Assembly (NCBI RefSeq): GCF_027116575.1
Contig: NZ_CP098252.1
Span: 310,001 to 374,000, forward strand
Direction: 5' to 3'
DNA: 64,000 bases
Source: Oxalobacter aliiformigenes
GTDB taxonomy: Bacteria > Pseudomonadota > Gammaproteobacteria > Burkholderiales > Burkholderiaceae_D
In this document: piece by piece, positions 38,632-48,719 of the stretch
Numbering within the stretch: position 1 is the stretch's first letter
Layout: every line of letters begins with the position of its first letter
Notes under the pieces: model-generated
Told to the model about the DNA's origin: nothing
The model's database searches: none
The model's input: only the letters and a program-made list of their open reading frames with translations
Translations under genes and position numbers: made by a program

Positions 38632-39378
38632 TCAGCTTGCGTTACCTTGTGCGGCCACTTCCTGCAAAGCTTCGGCTATTTTTGCAGGATCACCAAGATA
38701 ATAGTGCCGGACCGGTTTGAGGTCATCGTCCAGTTCATACACCAGAGGCTGTCCGGTCGGTATGTTCAACAGGGCGATATCCTTGTCACTGATGTTGTCG
38801 AGTTCCTTGATAAGAGCACGCAGGCTGTTGCCATGTGCCGCGATCAGGATGCGTTTGCCTTTCCGGATTTCCGGAGCGATGGAATCGAACCACAAGGGTT
38901 TGACTCGTGCAACGGTATCCTTGAGACTTTCTGTCAGGGGGATTTTTTCTTTCGGCAAAAAAGCATATGCGGGTTCATTGTATGAAGTCCTTGGGTCGCC
39001 GGGTAGAAGCGGTTCCGCTGCCGTTTCGTAGCTTCTGCGCAACATATGAACCTGATGTTCACCGTATTTCCTGGCCGTTTCGGCCTTGTTCAGCCCCTGG
39101 AGGGCGCCGTAATGACGTTCATTCAGTCTCCAGTCGCAGACAACAGGTACCCACATCGCATCCATTTCGTCGAGCACGATCCAGAGTGTCCGGATCGCTC
39201 TTTTCAGTACGGAAGTATAGGCCAGATCGAATTCGAAACCGGCCTCTCTCAATATGCGGCCGGCTGCGCGGGCCTCTCTTTTGCCCCGTTCGGTCAGATC
39301 AACGTCGGTCCAGCCCGTAAACCGATTCTCGTAATTCCAGATGGATTGACCGTGACGCATGAAAACTATTTTATGCAT
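38632..39378 (-). CDS. gpmA: 2,3-bisphosphoglycerate-dependent phosphoglycerate mutase
   Basis: 248 residues. Catalytic His9 in [20 protein letters not shown] and the second His in [16 protein letters not shown]. Interconverts 3- and 2-phosphoglycerate in glycolysis and gluconeogenesis. First gene of the leftward gpmA-envC-ctpA-moeB group and divergent from the rhodanese-grxC-secB group, the standard betaproteobacterial layout. Confidence 0.96.
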   Translation of the reverse strand: MHKIVFMRHGQSIWNYENRFTGWTDVDLTERGKREARAAGRILREAGFEFDLAYTSVLKRAIRTLWIVLDEMDAMWVPVVCDWRLNERHYGALQGLNKAETARKYGEHQVHMLRRSYETAAEPLLPGDPRTSYNEPAYAFLPKEKIPLTESLKDTVARVKPLWFDSIAPEIRKGKRILIAAHGNSLRALIKELDNISDKDIALLNIPTGQPLVYELDDDLKPVRHYYLGDPAKIAEALQEVAAQGNAS

Positions 39379-39472
39379 ATTTGAAATGAAAATAAGTTAA
39401 CCCGAATGTCTCGTGCCTTTCTATTTTATAATGTATCGGTTTGTTATCGTTGACTTCTGGCAGGATAAACTC

Positions 39473-39871
39473 GTGAATTTTATTAGAGACAACATAATTC
39501 TTATCGGTGCCGTTCTTTATTGTATCGGCGCACTGGCATGGCCGTACATTCGGAAAGGGGCGAAAATCACCAATTCCCAGGCAACCAAAATCATCAATAA
39601 GGGGAAAACCACCATTATCGATATACGTGATCAGAAACAGTACCAGACAGGTCATATTCTGAATGCCGTTCATGTCCCGCTGTCCAGCTTGCAGGAGCGG
39701 ATCCCGAAGCTGGAAAAATTCAAGGGTCAGTCTATTATCATTGTGGATGAATCGGGAAAGGAATCGGACAAGGCCGCTTCCATTCTGAAAAAGGAAGGGT
39801 TCAGCCAGATCAATATTTTGAGAGGCGGCATGTCATCCTGGATGAGTGAAGGATTGCCTGTTACCAAATGA
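39473..39871 (+). CDS. Membrane-anchored rhodanese-domain protein lacking the catalytic Cys
   Basis: 132 residues from a GTG start at 39473 with an AGGAT site; the frame reaches upstream to 39413. One N-terminal transmembrane helix (IILIGAVLYCIGALAWP) and a cytoplasmic rhodanese domain (IIDIRDQKQYQTGHILNAVHVPLSSL). At the active-site loop, where related proteins have Cys in a VCxTG or VCES-like motif, this one reads IIVDESGKES with Asp92. The only Cys is in the membrane helix. It is therefore probably not a sulfurtransferase but a binding or scaffold protein. Confidence 0.87.
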   Translation: MNFIRDNIILIGAVLYCIGALAWPYIRKGAKITNSQATKIINKGKTTIIDIRDQKQYQTGHILNAVHVPLSSLQERIPKLEKFKGQSIIIVDESGKESDKAASILKKEGFSQINILRGGMSSWMSEGLPVTK

Positions 39872-39884
39872 AAGGATATCGGTT

Positions 39885-40148
39885 ATGACAGCTCGAGTGG
39901 TTATGTACAGTACGGCAGTTTGTCCCTATTGCATGATGGCTGAACGTCTTTTAAAGTCTCGTGGCGTGACGGATATCGAGAAGATCCTCATCGATAACAA
40001 TGATGCGTTGCGTGCTGAAATGATGGAAAAAACCAATCGTCGGACGGTACCGCAGATTTTTATCGGTGATACCCATGTGGGCGGTTTTGACGATTTGTCC
40101 GCACTGGACAAAGCGGGCAAACTGTTGCCACTTTTACAGTCAGCCTAA
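39885..40148 (+). CDS. grxC: Glutaredoxin 3
   Basis: 87 residues from the ATG at 39885 (AAGGAT site). Dithiol active site CPYC in [33 protein letters not shown] for glutathione binding. Small thiol-disulfide oxidoreductase using glutathione, which gshA and gshB in this window make. Sits between the rhodanese gene and secB. Confidence 0.95.
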   Translation: MTARVVMYSTAVCPYCMMAERLLKSRGVTDIEKILIDNNDALRAEMMEKTNRRTVPQIFIGDTHVGGFDDLSALDKAGKLLPLLQSA

Positions 40149-40173
40149 GTTTTCTAATTTTTCCGGAGTAATT

Positions 40174-40659
40174 ATGTCATCCGAGGTTTCACAGCCTGTT
40201 TTCCAGATCCAGACCGTTTATCTTAAAGACCTGTCGCTTGAACAGCCCCATTCTCCCGCCATTTTTCTGGAAAAGAAAATGCCGGAACTGGAAGTGGCCC
40301 TCAATGTCGGTGTCGAGCAACTGGCCGAAACCACTTTTGAATCGACCGTGACAGTCACCGTAACAGCGAAAGTCGGTGACAAGACGGCTTATCTTGTCGA
40401 AGGCAAGCAGGCCGGAATATTTGAAATACGCGGATTTCCGAAAGAAGCCATGGATCAGGTTCTGGCCATTACCTGTCCGACGATTATTTATCCTTATCTT
40501 CGGGCCAATATCGCGGATATGATATTGAGAGCCGGATTTCCGCCTGCCCATCTGGCCGAAATCAATTTTGAGGCCTACTATCAGGATCGTATCCAGCAAC
40601 AGAAAGCACAGAATCAGAAAACGGAAACACAAACGGATGCATCGGCTGTCCAGCATTGA
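40174..40659 (+). CDS. secB: Protein-export chaperone SecB
   Basis: 161 residues from the ATG at 40174 with a GGAG site; the open frame extends upstream into grx[23 protein letters not shown] and [36 protein letters not shown] are SecB signatures. Tetrameric cytoplasmic chaperone that keeps precursor proteins, such as the porin here, unfolded for SecA. Followed by gpsA after 30 nt, as in E. coli. Confidence 0.96.
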   Translation: MSSEVSQPVFQIQTVYLKDLSLEQPHSPAIFLEKKMPELEVALNVGVEQLAETTFESTVTVTVTAKVGDKTAYLVEGKQAGIFEIRGFPKEAMDQVLAITCPTIIYPYLRANIADMILRAGFPPAHLAEINFEAYYQDRIQQQKAQNQKTETQTDASAVQH

Positions 40660-40689
40660 CGGCCGGTTTCCGTTTACCCAGTACAGACA

Positions 40690-41709
40690 ATGAATATTAC
40701 TGTTCTTGGTGCCGGTGCCTGGGGCACGGCAATTGCGATAAACCTTGCCTTGCGACATTCCGTTGTTTTGTGGGGAAGGAAAAACAGTGTCATTGTAGAT
40801 GCCGGCAACACCCGCCAGAACAGGGTGGGGTTGCCCGGTTTTGTATTGCCGGATCCCTTGCAGCTGACTGCCGATTTCGAAAAAGCGGTTGCCCATGCAT
40901 CCGGCGAGGATGGGTTGGCGATCATCGCCACGTCTGTGGCCGGTTTGAGGGAAGTGGCCGGAAATCTCCGAAATTCCGGAATCGCCAATCTGATCTGGCT
41001 GTGCAAGGGGTTTGAGGAAAATACGGGATTGATGCCCAGCCAGGTCGTTTCCGAAGTGACGGCGAACCGGTTGAATACAGGGGTGTTGTCCGGGCCGTCG
41101 TTTGCACAGGAAGTGGCTGCCGGTTTGCCCTGTGCACTGACGATCGCCTCGAAGTCTTCCGCTCTCCGCCAGCGGGTAACCAATGCCATCAATGGCGGCA
41201 ACATGCGCATCTATTCCAGTGATGATGTCACGGGGGTCGAAGTCGGGGGGGCTGTCAAGAATATTCTCGCGATTGCAACAGGGATGTCCGATGGACTGGC
41301 ACTGGGCATGAATGCTCGGGCTGCGCTGATTACACGGGGGCTCGCGGAAATAACCCGTCTTGGGGTTGCGCTGGGTGGCCGGCTTGAAACGTTTATGGGA
41401 TTGACCGGTATGGGAGATCTTATCCTGACCTGTACCGGTGATTTGTCACGCAATCGCCGGGTCGGTCTGGGGCTGGCCAAAGGCAAGTCGCTGGAAGCCG
41501 TTATTGCCGAACTGGGCCATGTCGCCGAGGGAGTCCGGTGTGCGCAAACGGTCCGGCTTCTGTCGGCCAGAGTCGGGGTTGAAATGCCGATCGCGAATGC
41601 GGTAGCCGGTATCCTGTTTGACAAGGTTTCCATCAAAAGTACCGTTTCGCAATTGCTTTCCCGTCACGTACGGGATGAAACGGACGTACTTTACCGTAGA
41701 AATCACTGA
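40690..41709 (+). CDS. gpsA: NAD(P)-dependent glycerol-3-phosphate dehydrogenase
   Basis: 339 residues. Dinucleotide-binding GAGAWGTAIAINLA at 7-20, SGPSFAQEVAAGLPCALTIAS, and catalytic Lys in GGAVKNILAIATG. It produces glycerol-3-phosphate for phospholipid synthesis. The last gene of the rhodanese-grxC-secB-gpsA group; it converges on glnE with 27 nt between. Confidence 0.95.
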   Translation: MNITVLGAGAWGTAIAINLALRHSVVLWGRKNSVIVDAGNTRQNRVGLPGFVLPDPLQLTADFEKAVAHASGEDGLAIIATSVAGLREVAGNLRNSGIANLIWLCKGFEENTGLMPSQVVSEVTANRLNTGVLSGPSFAQEVAAGLPCALTIASKSSALRQRVTNAINGGNMRIYSSDDVTGVEVGGAVKNILAIATGMSDGLALGMNARAALITRGLAEITRLGVALGGRLETFMGLTGMGDLILTCTGDLSRNRRVGLGLAKGKSLEAVIAELGHVAEGVRCAQTVRLLSARVGVEMPIANAVAGILFDKVSIKSTVSQLLSRHVRDETDVLYRRNH

Positions 41710-41736
41710 AAACAAGCCGTTGATTGGCCTGCACGG

Positions 41737-44472
41737 TCAGTTTGATGGTTGTCCGAAAACCTGCTTCCACAATTTTTTCACTTCATTGCTCTGTTCAGTC
41801 GCGCGTTCAGGTTTTACCTTTGCCTGATCGGCTCCCTGCATACGGATCTGGTGTTGCCATTTTCTGAAAAGCCGATAAATGGCCGATACTTTTTCTCCGG
41901 ATTCTTTCGGAACGAGGCCCAGTTTTTCACTCATCTTCAGCAAAGCGATATTGCCGAAGTTTTCAGTCAGTTCGGGATATTGCCGTGAATATTCCAGGAC
42001 AAGGTATTGCACAATGAATTCAATATCGATCATTCCTCCCGCATCGTGTTTCAGATCGAACAGCCCGGAGTGATTCGGATGGGCATCATGAATTCGCTGA
42101 CGCATTTTCAGAATTTCTTCCTTGAGCCATGCAGGGGGACGCTGTTGTCTGAGGATCCGGTTGCGCAGGGCTTCGAACCGGTTTCCGATCGTTTCATCTC
42201 CTGCACAGAAACGGGCACGTGTCAGTGCCTGGTGTTCCCATGCCCATGCCGATTCGTTCTGGTATCGCTCGAACGACTCGAAACTGGATACCATCAGGCC
42301 ACTGGCGCCATCCGGGCGTAGCGCGACGTCGATGTCGAAAAGAATGCCTGCCGATGTCGGGCTTGTCATCCAGGTGATAAAACGCTGGGCAAGGCGGGTA
42401 TATAACATGGGAGCGTCGGGATGATCGTCATCATACAGGAAAATGAGATCGAGATCGGACGCATAGCCCAGTTCTTTTCCTCCCAGTTTGCCGTAAGCGA
42501 TCACGGCAAAACGTGGTGTATCGCGGTGACGTTTCGGCATGGCACGCCATACTTCTCTTAACGTGGCCTCGACCATGATATCGGCCAGTTTGGACAGGTG
42601 GTCGGCCAACCGTTCAACGGTCAGTCCACCCGCAAGATCCTGTGCAAGAAAACGGAACAGCTGGGCATGATGGGCTTCTCTGAGTGTATCCATCAGCAAT
42701 TCCGTATCGCCGCGCTGGTTTTCCAGTTGCGAGTCGAGTTCCGATGTGAAAAAAGACCAGTCGGGAGGAGCCATCAGGGTTCTGGCATCCAGCAGCTCGT
42801 CCAGCAAGATCGGATGTCTTGTCAGGTAACGGGCGGCCCATTCGCTGGCATCGAGCATGTGCAGCAGTCTCTTTGCGGCAGCTGGATATTCTGTCAAAAG
42901 AGAAAGGTAAGCCGTGCGACGTGCAATGGATTCGAAGAAATCCAGCAGTCTTCCCAATGTTACAAGCGGTTCGTGCGCATTGCGGAGTTCGGGAAGCAGG
43001 GAATTGACCAGTGAGATCAGCTTGGCCCGGTTATTGTCGGATAAAGACAGGATCCGGTTCGTTTTCCAGAAAGCCAGCATGCGTCGTGCGGCGGATTCCG
43101 GATCCTGGAAATCGAGTGTCTCGAATTTCGTTTGCAAAAAGTGGATCTGTTCTTCTTCTGTCTGGCTCGCCAGAAGCGGTTGGGGGATGACCGCTTTGGA
43201 CTGGTCGTGGGAACCTGATTTGTCACTGAAAATGGCATCGAATTGTCCGGAGACGAATTCACGGTGTTTTTGCCATGTTTCAAGCAGTTCGGCAGCGGTG
43301 TGCATTCCCATGGCATTGGCAACCAGCAGAAGATCCTCTTCATTGGAAGGCAATGAATGGGTCTGTGCGTCATCCAGATACTGTATCCGGTGCTCGAGAT
43401 CGCGCAGGAAAGTATAAGAGTTGAGCAAGGTTTCGGCTGTTTTTTCGTCAAGCTGTCTTTTTTCAGCCAGAATGTGCAGTGTATTGCGGGTCGACCTGTC
43501 TTGCAGCGCCGGATCCCGGCCACCGCGAATCAGCTGGAACATTTGTGCAAGGAATTCGATTTCGCGGATTCCGCCCCGTCCGAGTTTGATGTTGTTGCTG
43601 CGTTCGGGATGCAGTTTTTCCTGACGCACGACATCGGCGCGAATTTGCTGATGAAGATTGCGAATCGCATCGATGACGCTGAAATCGAGATAACGGCGGT
43701 AAATGAAAGGACGGACAATATGTCCAAGTGTCTCGATATCTTCCGGATCGCCTGTAATGGCGCGTGCCTTGATCCAGGCATAACGTTCCCATTCGCGTCC
43801 CTGGACAATCAGATATTGTTCAACCATGCCGATACTGGCGACGAGAGGACCCGACGCGCCATTGGGACGCAATGCCATATCGACCCGGAAAGTGAAGCCG
43901 TCTTCGGCGATTTCCGATAACGCTTTGATGAACCGTTTGCCCAGACGGGTAAAAAATTCCTGATTCGACAATGTTCTCTGTCCCGATCGTGTGGCGACCG
44001 TCTCGCCGTTTTCAGGATAGACGAAAATCAGGTCGATATCCGAGGATACGTTCAGCTCCCGGCCTCCCAGTTTGCCCATTCCCAGAACGATCATTTTCTG
44101 TTTTTTACCTGAATGGGCTCCGACAGGAGTCCCGTGTGTTTCGGTCAGTTCTTCATAAAGCGAATCGAGATGTGTCCGGATGGCGAATTCGGCGAACAGG
44201 GTCATGGTTTCAACGACTTCGGACAAATCGGCTTTTCCGGACAGATCGCGTTCAATAATGGCGCATATCAGAAGGTTCCTTATCCGGCGCATTGCTCTGG
44301 GCAAGGAATAGCCGTTGCCGATTTCATGCTGGAGAAGTGCGGGCAAGTCGAGCCTGTGCAATGGGGAATGAATCAGGGACTGTATTTCCGATTCGCGTTT
44401 TTCACGATCCGCGTTTAACCAGTGACGGTAAAAGCGGGAAGCCTGTTCTGCCGAAATGAGTGACGGTTTCAT
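41737..44472 (-). CDS. glnE: Bifunctional glutamine synthetase adenylyltransferase/deadenylase
   Basis: 911 residues, full length. Two nucleotidyltransferase modules: the N-terminal GKLGGRELNVSSDIDLIFVY (deadenylylation) and the C-terminal GKLGGKELGYASDLDLIFLYDD (adenylylation), separated by helical PII-interaction regions. It adjusts glutamine synthetase activity in response to nitrogen through PII proteins. No PII or glnA gene is in this window. Divergent from yhdP. Confidence 0.95.
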   Translation of the reverse strand: MKPSLISAEQASRFYRHWLNADREKRESEIQSLIHSPLHRLDLPALLQHEIGNGYSLPRAMRRIRNLLICAIIERDLSGKADLSEVVETMTLFAEFAIRTHLDSLYEELTETHGTPVGAHSGKKQKMIVLGMGKLGGRELNVSSDIDLIFVYPENGETVATRSGQRTLSNQEFFTRLGKRFIKALSEIAEDGFTFRVDMALRPNGASGPLVASIGMVEQYLIVQGREWERYAWIKARAITGDPEDIETLGHIVRPFIYRRYLDFSVIDAIRNLHQQIRADVVRQEKLHPERSNNIKLGRGGIREIEFLAQMFQLIRGGRDPALQDRSTRNTLHILAEKRQLDEKTAETLLNSYTFLRDLEHRIQYLDDAQTHSLPSNEEDLLLVANAMGMHTAAELLETWQKHREFVSGQFDAIFSDKSGSHDQSKAVIPQPLLASQTEEEQIHFLQTKFETLDFQDPESAARRMLAFWKTNRILSLSDNNRAKLISLVNSLLPELRNAHEPLVTLGRLLDFFESIARRTAYLSLLTEYPAAAKRLLHMLDASEWAARYLTRHPILLDELLDARTLMAPPDWSFFTSELDSQLENQRGDTELLMDTLREAHHAQLFRFLAQDLAGGLTVERLADHLSKLADIMVEATLREVWRAMPKRHRDTPRFAVIAYGKLGGKELGYASDLDLIFLYDDDHPDAPMLYTRLAQRFITWMTSPTSAGILFDIDVALRPDGASGLMVSSFESFERYQNESAWAWEHQALTRARFCAGDETIGNRFEALRNRILRQQRPPAWLKEEILKMRQRIHDAHPNHSGLFDLKHDAGGMIDIEFIVQYLVLEYSRQYPELTENFGNIALLKMSEKLGLVPKESGEKVSAIYRLFRKWQHQIRMQGADQAKVKPERATEQSNEVKKLWKQVFGQPSN

Positions 44473-44593
44473 ATTTGTAACACCGGGTAAATGTCGTTTT
44501 GTTCGAAATTGACAAAAGTTATTCTGGACAACGGTTTAAAAATTGTCATGACACTGTGGTATTTTACGTTTATTAATTACTTTCTCATATGTG

Positions 44594-47500
44594 ATGCAGC
44601 CGGATCAGCAGGAAAAACAGAAGATATCGGAGAAACAGAATACGTTCCGGACGCGTTCTGCTGATGTGCTTGCCAATTTTGCCTACCGTTACCGTTTCGT
44701 TCTCAAAGCGGTATTCGGCATTTTTTTTATTGCCTATTTTGTTTTCGCTACCGTTTTTCTGGGCATCCGTTATCTTGTTTTGCCCAATATCGGAACGTAC
44801 AAGACGGAGATCGAGAAAGTGGCCAGTGAGTCGTTGGGCTGTCCGGTTACTTTTTCCCGTATCGAGGCTTCCTGGTATGGATTGCAGCCCAAAATCGATC
44901 TTGAAGATGTTCGTGTTTCCGATAGGGACGGCAATGAAGTCGTCAGGCTCGAAAATGTCTCGGCGGTCGTTTCCTGGTGGTCTTTGCCATTGATGGATGT
45001 AAGGCTTGCCTTGCTGCAAATAGATAAACCGGATATCGGGATCATGCGGGATGGACAGGGACATTTTTATATTGCGGGGATGCGGGTCGAACCTGAATCG
45101 CAGGAAAAAAGCGGTTTTGCCGACTGGGTGCTGAAACAGCACAGAATCGTCATTCGGAAAGGGAAATTGCACTGGAGAGATGAGTTCCGGGAAAATGCGG
45201 CGTTGAATCTGGAGCAGGTTGATTTTGTCATGAACAACCGGGGGCGGCGTCACAGATTTCGTCTGACTGCCATGCCGGATTCCGGATTGGCGAAATCGCT
45301 GGATATCAGAGGGGATCTGTCGCATCCGCGATTTGAGGACAGAGTTTCCGATTTGTCGAAATGGACCGGTGAACTTTATATGGATGTTCCGGATATCGAT
45401 ATTGCGGAATGGAGAAAATTCACCGATTTGCCGCTCGGCCTGGATAACGGGTACGGTTCGGCCAGGGTATGGATGACGATGGACGGGTTCCGGCCGACTG
45501 AATTGGTCGCCGATGTGGATGGGCAGAATATCCGCCTGAAGATGAGCCGTGACGTACCGTCGCTTGACCTGCGTAAAGTGACAGGGCGTTTTTCGCTCGA
45601 GCAAGTGAATGGACAGTCGATCGGTGAGGGACAGGTTACGAAACCGGTCTATTCATATGCTGTCCGCGATTTGTCTGTGCGAACCGCGAGTGGCAAAAAA
45701 CTGGATGATGCCAGTTTTTCTGTTCTGTATGTTCCGGGGAAAACGGAAATGCCGGATGAAGTGAAAATCGAAATCGGGAAACTGGATATCGGTGAACTGA
45801 AGGGATTTTATCCTTATGTTCCGATCGATCCGGCTATCCGTCAGGAAATTGACCGGTTCGATTTTTCAGGCAAATTGTCCGGTTTTCTGCTGAACTGGAA
45901 AGTATTGCCCGAAAAAAGGCATTCCTATGTCATCAAGGGTGATTTCACTCATCTGACATTGTTGGAAAAAGGCAGTAACAATGGTGAACGCTTGCAAAAT
46001 ATGGCAAACGGGGCGGCTTCTTCGCCGAGGTATCCGGGATTTGAAAATCTGACCGGTTCTGTGTCTGCAAATGAACATGGAGGAAATATGCAATTGCAGT
46101 CGGAACAACCCACACTGGTTTTGCCGTTTTATTCCGGTGCGGCTTCCCAACGCTTCGACGAATTGTCTGCCCGTTTGCAATGGGAATATACAAGCGGAAA
46201 CGTTGTCAAAGTCGAGATCGGGGATTTGTCGTTTTTGCAAAATGACATGCGTGTGCGTGTCTCGGGGCACTATACCAATAATCTTGAAAATCAGGCAAAC
46301 CGTTATGGCTTTGTGGATGCGACGGCAAAAATCGAGAATCTGAATATTGCCGATGTCAAAAAATATGTTCCGCTTCGAACACCGAAAGCGTTGAGTGAAT
46401 GGCTTTGCGGGGCGCTGAAAGGCGGCAAGGTCAGCGAGGGAAGCGTTCAGCTGAGAGGCAATCTTGCCGATTTTCCTTTTACCGGTGAAAAAGCGGATGG
46501 TCTTTTTGTCGTTCGGGCAAAACTGGTCGATGGTGTACTGAATTACACTCCCAATATGCTGTCATCGAATGGAAAACATCCGCTTTGGCCTGATATCGAA
46601 AAAATTCAGGGAGAATTCAAAATGAATGGCAGTCGCCTTGCTATTCATGCGGATCAGGCATTGACCAACCATGTCGAACTGAGAAATGTGGATGTCGTTA
46701 TTCCCGATGTCCTTTCCGGTGATCCACGTCTGGATATCAGGGGTAACGCGGAAGGTTCTTTGCAGAATTTTGTCGGATTCGTCAACCTGACACCGGTCGC
46801 CGGCTGGATCGGGAATTTGACGGAAAAAACGGCTGCGACGGGAATTGCCAGTCTTGCACTGACATTGCAGTTGCCTCTCGAGAAACCGGAAGATTCTGCG
46901 GTCAGCGGAACATTGCGGTTTAATGGCAATGATATCGTATTGCTGGAGGATTTGCCGGTTATCGCCGGTACGCAGGGACAGCTGCATTTTTCAGAGAAAG
47001 GATTCCAGCTGGAAAAGATAAAGGCCGGTTTTTTGCATGAATCCGTTAATGTGTCAGGCGGAACGCAATCGAATGGTCGTTTTCTGGTTCGTGCAGACGG
47101 GATATTGAGTGCCAGGGGATTGCAGCGGACTTATGCCACAGGGGCAATGGGCGGATTGATGCAGCGTTTGTCGGGAAGCACGCCCTATACGGTAAGAGTC
47201 AGTGAAGGTGAAATCCGGGTGGAATCGAGTCTGAAAGGTTTGGGAATCGGCATGCCTGTTCCGTTGGGCAAGCCCGCAGCCAGTACGGTTCCGTTAAATG
47301 TCGTATTGAAGGATCGGCCATCATACGGAAGTGTTTCGCGTGATGAACTCGATATTACCTACGGCAACGACATGATGGCGAAATATCTGCGCCAGAAAGG
47401 GAAAACCGGGACATGGCATGTCGTTCAGGGGGGGATCGGCATCAACAGGCAGGCCGCAGTCAGGGAAGGGCTTTCGCTTGATCTGAGTCTTCATAATCTG

Positions 47501-48691
47501 GATTTCAACGAGTGGCGGGATGTATTGAAAAATCTTCATTCCGGAACGGGAGAAAACGTGTCGACCCCGTCGGTCGATAGGGGGTTGGCACAATATGTTT
47601 ATCCCCGTTATTTTTCCATTGATGCCGATGAAGTGGTGGCTATGGACATGTGGCTCACGAATGCGCGATTAAACGGTACTCATCAGGAAGGGCTTTGGGA
47701 TATCGATGTCCGTTCCGAGCAGATCAATGGTCGGCTGAAGTGGATGGAAGGGGCGGGAAACACAGCGGACGGCAAGCTGGTCGCACGTCTGAAATCCTTG
47801 AACATTCTTCAGTCGTCCATGAAAAAAGTGTCTGATATGACGGGAAGAGAGGATATTTACCGGATTCCTTCGCTGGATATCGTGACGGATGACTTGACTC
47901 TTTTCGGAAAGCACCTCGGCAGAACGGAAATCGTTGCCAACAATGTTTCTTTCAAAAACGGCCGGGAATGGCGAATCAACCGGCTGAAAATTACCAATCC
48001 GGATGCTGTGCTGGAATCCTCCGGCAGCTGGGTGACTACTGCCGGTAACCGGCAGCAGACCAGGCTGAGTTATGTGCTGAATATAAAAGATGCCGGAAAA
48101 TTGCTTGCGCGGTTCGGATATGAGGATATCATCAGACGGGGCAGGGGAGAAATGAAGGGGGATATCAGCTGGGATGGTCTGCCTTTCGTGCTGGATATTC
48201 CTTCATTATCCGGGAAATTATCTCTCAGGGTGGAGACCGGGCAATTTCTGAAGGCGGATCCGGGGGCGGCGAAATTATTGAGCGTGATCAGTTTGCAGTC
48301 GTTGCCGCGCCGGCTGAATCTGGATTTTCGTGATATTTTTTCAAAAGGATTCGCATTCGATGAGATTACGGCCAATGCAGGGATTGCCAATGGCATCATG
48401 CGGACGGAAAACCTGAAAATGAATGGCGTCAACGCGACGGTCATGATGGATGGGAGTGTGGATATCAGGCAAGAGTCACAGGATCTGCATGTGGTGGTGA
48501 TTCCGGAAATCAATGCCGCTGCCGCTTCGATTGCTTATGGTTTTATCAACCCGGCGATAGGGATCGGTACGTTTCTTGCACAGATGTTCCTGAGAGAGCC
48601 GTTAATGAAACAGTTTACGCATGAATATCATGTTACCGGTTCCTGGAGCGACCCTGTCATAGTGGAAGTCAAGGCCGGGACTGGAAAATAA
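44594..48691 (+). CDS. yhdP: YhdP-family AsmA-like inter-membrane protein
   Basis: 1365 residues. N-terminal membrane helix (VFGIFFIAYFVFATVFLGIRYLVLP), a DUF3971-type central region and a C-terminal AsmA-like domain ending AAASIAYGFINPAIGIGTFLAQMF...YHVTGSWSDPVI. Predicted to bridge inner and outer membrane and, by analogy with E. coli YhdP, to move phospholipids to the outer membrane. With TamB this window has two such bridges. A GTG directly before the ATG (44591) is an alternative start, and neither has a clear ribosome binding site. Confidence 0.9.
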   Translation: MQPDQQEKQKISEKQNTFRTRSADVLANFAYRYRFVLKAVFGIFFIAYFVFATVFLGIRYLVLPNIGTYKTEIEKVASESLGCPVTFSRIEASWYGLQPKIDLEDVRVSDRDGNEVVRLENVSAVVSWWSLPLMDVRLALLQIDKPDIGIMRDGQGHFYIAGMRVEPESQEKSGFADWVLKQHRIVIRKGKLHWRDEFRENAALNLEQVDFVMNNRGRRHRFRLTAMPDSGLAKSLDIRGDLSHPRFEDRVSDLSKWTGELYMDVPDIDIAEWRKFTDLPLGLDNGYGSARVWMTMDGFRPTELVADVDGQNIRLKMSRDVPSLDLRKVTGRFSLEQVNGQSIGEGQVTKPVYSYAVRDLSVRTASGKKLDDASFSVLYVPGKTEMPDEVKIEIGKLDIGELKGFYPYVPIDPAIRQEIDRFDFSGKLSGFLLNWKVLPEKRHSYVIKGDFTHLTLLEKGSNNGERLQNMANGAASSPRYPGFENLTGSVSANEHGGNMQLQSEQPTLVLPFYSGAASQRFDELSARLQWEYTSGNVVKVEIGDLSFLQNDMRVRVSGHYTNNLENQANRYGFVDATAKIENLNIADVKKYVPLRTPKALSEWLCGALKGGKVSEGSVQLRGNLADFPFTGEKADGLFVVRAKLVDGVLNYTPNMLSSNGKHPLWPDIEKIQGEFKMNGSRLAIHADQALTNHVELRNVDVVIPDVLSGDPRLDIRGNAEGSLQNFVGFVNLTPVAGWIGNLTEKTAATGIASLALTLQLPLEKPEDSAVSGTLRFNGNDIVLLEDLPVIAGTQGQLHFSEKGFQLEKIKAGFLHESVNVSGGTQSNGRFLVRADGILSARGLQRTYATGAMGGLMQRLSGSTPYTVRVSEGEIRVESSLKGLGIGMPVPLGKPAASTVPLNVVLKDRPSYGSVSRDELDITYGNDMMAKYLRQKGKTGTWHVVQGGIGINRQAAVREGLSLDLSLHNLDFNEWRDVLKNLHSGTGENVSTPSVDRGLAQYVYPRYFSIDADEVVAMDMWLTNARLNGTHQEGLWDIDVRSEQINGRLKWMEGAGNTADGKLVARLKSLNILQSSMKKVSDMTGREDIYRIPSLDIVTDDLTLFGKHLGRTEIVANNVSFKNGREWRINRLKITNPDAVLESSGSWVTTAGNRQQTRLSYVLNIKDAGKLLARFGYEDIIRRGRGEMKGDISWDGLPFVLDIPSLSGKLSLRVETGQFLKADPGAAKLLSVISLQSLPRRLNLDFRDIFSKGFAFDEITANAGIANGIMRTENLKMNGVNATVMMDGSVDIRQESQDLHVVVIPEINAAAASIAYGFINPAIGIGTFLAQMFLREPLMKQFTHEYHVTGSWSDPVIVEVKAGTGK

Positions 48692-48719
48692 GAAACAGAC
48701 TGTATAGGGAGGACTGACA

